A stretch of DNA of 64,000 nucleotides from Brachionus rotundiformis (taxonomy: Eukaryota > Rotifera > Eurotatoria > Ploima > Brachionidae), in NCBI GenBank assembly GCA_016802295.1, contig JAESIW010000065.1, positions 372,001 through 436,000 of the forward strand, read 5' to 3'. How positions within the stretch are numbered: position 1 is the stretch's first letter; the number at the start of each line of letters is the position of its first letter. The notes below the pieces were generated by a model. The model searched no databases and was not told the DNA's origin. It saw only the letters and a program-made list of their open reading frames with translations. Below, in pieces: positions 60,766 to 64,000 of the stretch. Both the position numbers and the translations under genes were made by a program.

Positions 60766-63700
60766 TTGATTTTAAATGTCTTTTTTTTCAGTAATGGAAA
60801 TTTTTGCTTTCCATAATGTGGTACATAACTTTTTTGTTAATTTAGTCTAGAAATTTAAATAATTATTATTTTAGATTTATTGTCAAAATAAATCTTAAAC
60901 ATATTATATGTTTTTTATTGCTTTTTCATTTAACTCTAATTAAATATCAAAATTAGTTAATAAATTTAAATTAAAGAATTTATTTCATAATTTATGTCTG
61001 ATAGTTTGAATAAAATCTGTAAGTTACTAATTTTTCATTTTTATGTTTCATGCTCACTAAGAAGACATTTTCTTCATAAAGTTTTTTTTGGTCAAATGAG
61101 CAAAAAATTATTAATAACCATGAACATAATCAAATATCATTTAAGAACCATTTTTTTTTATTTGGAAATGTTTTTATCTTATAAAAATTTAATCAATTTC
61201 TTTACTAAGTTTGTCAAGATTACTGAATGCTTTAAAGTATTAGTGTCGGCTGTAAAAAACTTAATTACTTTAAAGCTGTTAAAGTTACATTATCCAGGTT
61301 CTCAATTTTAAGAGAAATATTCATATGAGTAAAACGATATTCAATTAAAATAAAAAAATTTATCTTATTTTGAAATGTCTGGCTTCCAAAATAATTAATG
61401 AAAAATAATTTTTTCAAATTTAAATCGTATTTGACTTACTTTTTTAATTTATTTTGATTTTCACTTAGAAATTAAATTATAACTTTTCCAGTTTATAAAA
61501 TAGTTTGAATAGCTCGAAATTTTAGTTTTACACCTAAAATATATGATTTAATGTATTTTTGTATTTTTATTTGAAAAAAAAAAATGAACTTTAAATAAAG
61601 TTTTTATTTAAATTTTCTTATCAATCCTTTAAATTTTTAAAGGTCTGTAAATCGGAATACTTAAGTATTATCTAAAAAAAATTAAAAACAATAAATTTTA
61701 TGCTCAGGTTGTTATATTTTTTAATTTAAATGTCCAGTCAATTAATTTTTAATAGAATTAAAGCTTTTCTTTTAAGAACTTAATAGACAGATTATTGTGA
61801 GTTAAACTGAGACCAAACAAAAAAAATGAATCTAAAAAGCTTAAACATGAAAAGATATGTGCTGTTTTTGTAAATAATTAATAAATAATTATTGCGAAAA
61901 CTTTTTAATTTTGTTTTACTATACCACTTCTTAATGTACTTGTTATTCTGTTTTTATTTTTATTTATTTTTAATTTCAATCTGATTTTATTCATTTGTTT
62001 TATCTAGCTTAACATTTTTATACGAACAAATAAATAAATAAAAAATAAAAAATTTCAGATATTAATAAAATATTGATTATTAGTTTTATTTTTGAAAAAT
62101 TGAAAAATATGAATGATAAAAATGTTCTTAATTTAAAAACTATAATGAGTCATTATTAGATCAGAAATCTACGGACATTATTAGTATCTAACTGTACTGA
62201 AGTTTAATTTCAGCATTAAAGTTTTTACTTAATTTCATAATAACTTTAATAATGACAAATATAATATTTTATCTTAATAATAAGCAATCATTACTCAACT
62301 TTATATTTTCATTCGTTATCTAAAATACATCAGATTTTTATTTAATCCTATTTGATTTTTTAAATCGTAAAATACTATAATTACTATGTTTTTTACCAAA
62401 TACATATTAACAAAAACATTGTAACAGTGAAATCATTAAGATAATTTTTTAAAAAATGTTTTACTATTAAAATATATGCGGTACCACATATACGTATATG
62501 TACTTATCAAATTTTTACTTTTACAAAAGATGAATTTTATTTAACTTTTTATAAAAATTACCAAATGAATCTCTTAAATAAATAATTTTGGCATATTATA
62601 ACCATAATACATTTTATATTTTAGGTCTTTATCTCTCTAAATTTTTTTAAAATTTATAATTAGGTAAAAAAAATTTAATTGTTTATCTTAGAAATTTAAA
62701 TTTGATAGTTAGTTTAAAATAGCTATTTATTAAAAATTTTATGTTTCTTTTTAAAATAAAGAAATAAATACAATAAATGTATTGAATTGATTGATTTGTT
62801 TGCTTTATTTTAAATACAGAAAACTAATTTAAACTAATTTTTTTTAAATTTAATTTAAAAAAAAAAACTTATTTGATATTTGTTGTTAAATTTAAACTGT
62901 AACTCGGTATTTAAAGAGAATTTAAGTTAATTTTTTTTGTTATTGATAATCTTAGGAAAAAATATGATTTGTTCTTTTTCTCGTTTAGTTTAGGATTCTA
63001 ATCAACAATTATTTATCTACTAATTAAAGCTTCATTTCATATAGTTATTATTTTTTGTTTATAATATCTAAGTTTGAGAATGTTTATTATTCAAGTAATT
63101 TAGCAGCAAAAATATTAAATTATCCAATTTAATTTAATTATAATTCACAAATTTCGACCACTAAGCAACTGATCAATCACGGAAAGAATATTCATCAAAT
63201 TTTCCACCATTTTCAAAGACAGGTCTTTGCTTTTGTCTCAAGTGAACAGTAGCCGAGCATGTCTAAACAAATAGGTAATTATTTGATGCTTATTAGCAAA
63301 TAATTTTAGATAAAAATTTGTGTCAAATGAGCAAAGATTAATTAGTGCTACAATTGACACAAGTCTGAATGAAAAGCTTGTTTTGTGAATAACTTAATTA
63401 TTTATTCGACATAATTTTCCTACTCTAGTGTCGATGTATTGATTTATTTATGAAATTATGAGTCGAGCCATCTAGAACGGCAGAGCTATTGCTAGGCGAG
63501 CAGAAAGAAAAGAGAAAAAATCATTTGCATAGGAGGAACAAAAGTAAATTCAGCTCATTTAGGATAGATAAGCGTAGAAAGAGGGGTCGGGAGGAAAACT
63601 AGGCTGATGAAATCGCTTATAGTCAAAACAAAATAATCAATACCAAAAACTGATTTAATAAATTATGTTCAATTAAGATTGACGGCACATTTAAGCATAA

Positions 63701-64000
63701 TAGATGCTAATAAATGCTAGAAGCCGTAAGGAAAACACAAAAACCGTAAAATTAAATTGAACTCTTCATAAAAATCAATTCAAGTTTTAGTGTTTTAGTT
63801 GTTCAGCTTTTCGTATGCTGAATAAAAAAAAAGTTTTAATTTATGCTGGCAAGTAATTATTCTGTTCGAATGCAAATGAGTGCAACATGATTAAGGCCTT
63901 GTTGATTTCGAAAGCCGTCATTGTATGCTAGAAAGCCATTCAACATAATTTATTCAGCTCCAACAATTCCAAATGAGTGTTCTCTTTCTCTTTGCGATTA
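60766..64000. other. Right-hand intergenic region, no supported gene
   Basis: About 3.2 kb upstream of the CDC50 gene. Mostly extremely AT-rich. From about 63130 to the right edge the G+C content rises and polypurine stretches appear (for example 63500-63600), with two octamer-like ATTTGCAT/ATGCAAAT sites. This may be the start of a regulatory region for a gene beyond the window. Confidence 0.4.
63523..63877. promoter_or_regulatory. Pair of octamer-type (POU) motifs in opposite orientation
   Basis: ATTTGCAT at 63523-63530 and its reverse complement ATGCAAAT at 63870-63877 match the consensus octamer bound by POU-homeodomain proteins. They lie in the locally GC-richer right end. Motif matches alone do not show function; in AT-rich DNA such matches are not rare. 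Confidence 0.25.

Noticed and set aside
60994..61311. 105-codon open frame on the plus strand upstream of the CDC50 gene
   Set aside because: Composition follows the AT-rich background (Phe, Leu, Ile, Lys), no motif or domain is visible, and there is no splice or polyadenylation context to support it.

Overview
This is animal nuclear DNA: very AT-rich (roughly three quarters A+T), with intron-containing genes on both strands. Most introns are 47-67 bp, GT-AG, and join exons in a consistent reading phase. The gene set is metazoan: neuron navigator, a neuronal calcium sensor, FKBP15, MINPP1, TMEM30/CDC50, and a choline/ethanolamine phosphotransferase. The base composition and short introns would fit a monogonont rotifer such as Brachionus, but that is inference; no species marker is present. 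I saw no tRNA, rRNA, CRISPR or intact transposon.

Layout. 0-9 kb: the end of an ORF with a CaaX-like tail; an HPDL-like dioxygenase (minus) divergent from an MTH1/NUDT1 Nudix hydrolase (plus); then an FKBP15 homologue with a CENP-B/pogo-type DNA-binding exon inside its longest intron. 9.5-15.4 kb: an ankyrin-repeat protein (plus), tail-to-tail with a six-exon MINPP1-like phosphatase (minus) whose catalytic motif is degenerate, then a neuronal-calcium-sensor-like EF-hand protein (plus). 18-47 kb: two neuron navigator (NAV/unc-53/sickie) coding modules in tandem on the plus strand, A (23.4-30.3 kb) and B (38.3-46.9 kb), with three Ser/Lys-rich exons at 18.3-19.6 kb that fit a navigator N-terminal region. 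48-61 kb: an unrecognised basic protein, a six-exon CDP-alcohol phosphotransferase (CEPT1/CHPT1 type), a type II transmembrane trypsin-like protease (minus), a small secreted galaxin-like cysteine-repeat protein, and a seven-exon TMEM30/CDC50 flippase subunit (minus). 61-64 kb has no gene I can support.

Relations between genes. These are ordinary single-gene units, not operons. The phosphotransferase and CDC50 subunit both act in membrane phospholipid biology but are not physically coupled. The most interesting features are (1) the phase-compatible splice that would put a transposase-derived DNA-binding domain on the FKBP15 coiled coil, (2) the NAV tandem pair, with different exon structures, a cysteine in the Walker A loop of copy B, and upstream exons whose phase fits copy B rather than copy A, and (3) two short non-coding elements that look like MITEs. 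Exon models were built by eye from splice signals, phase and remembered family conservation; transcripts would decide them.
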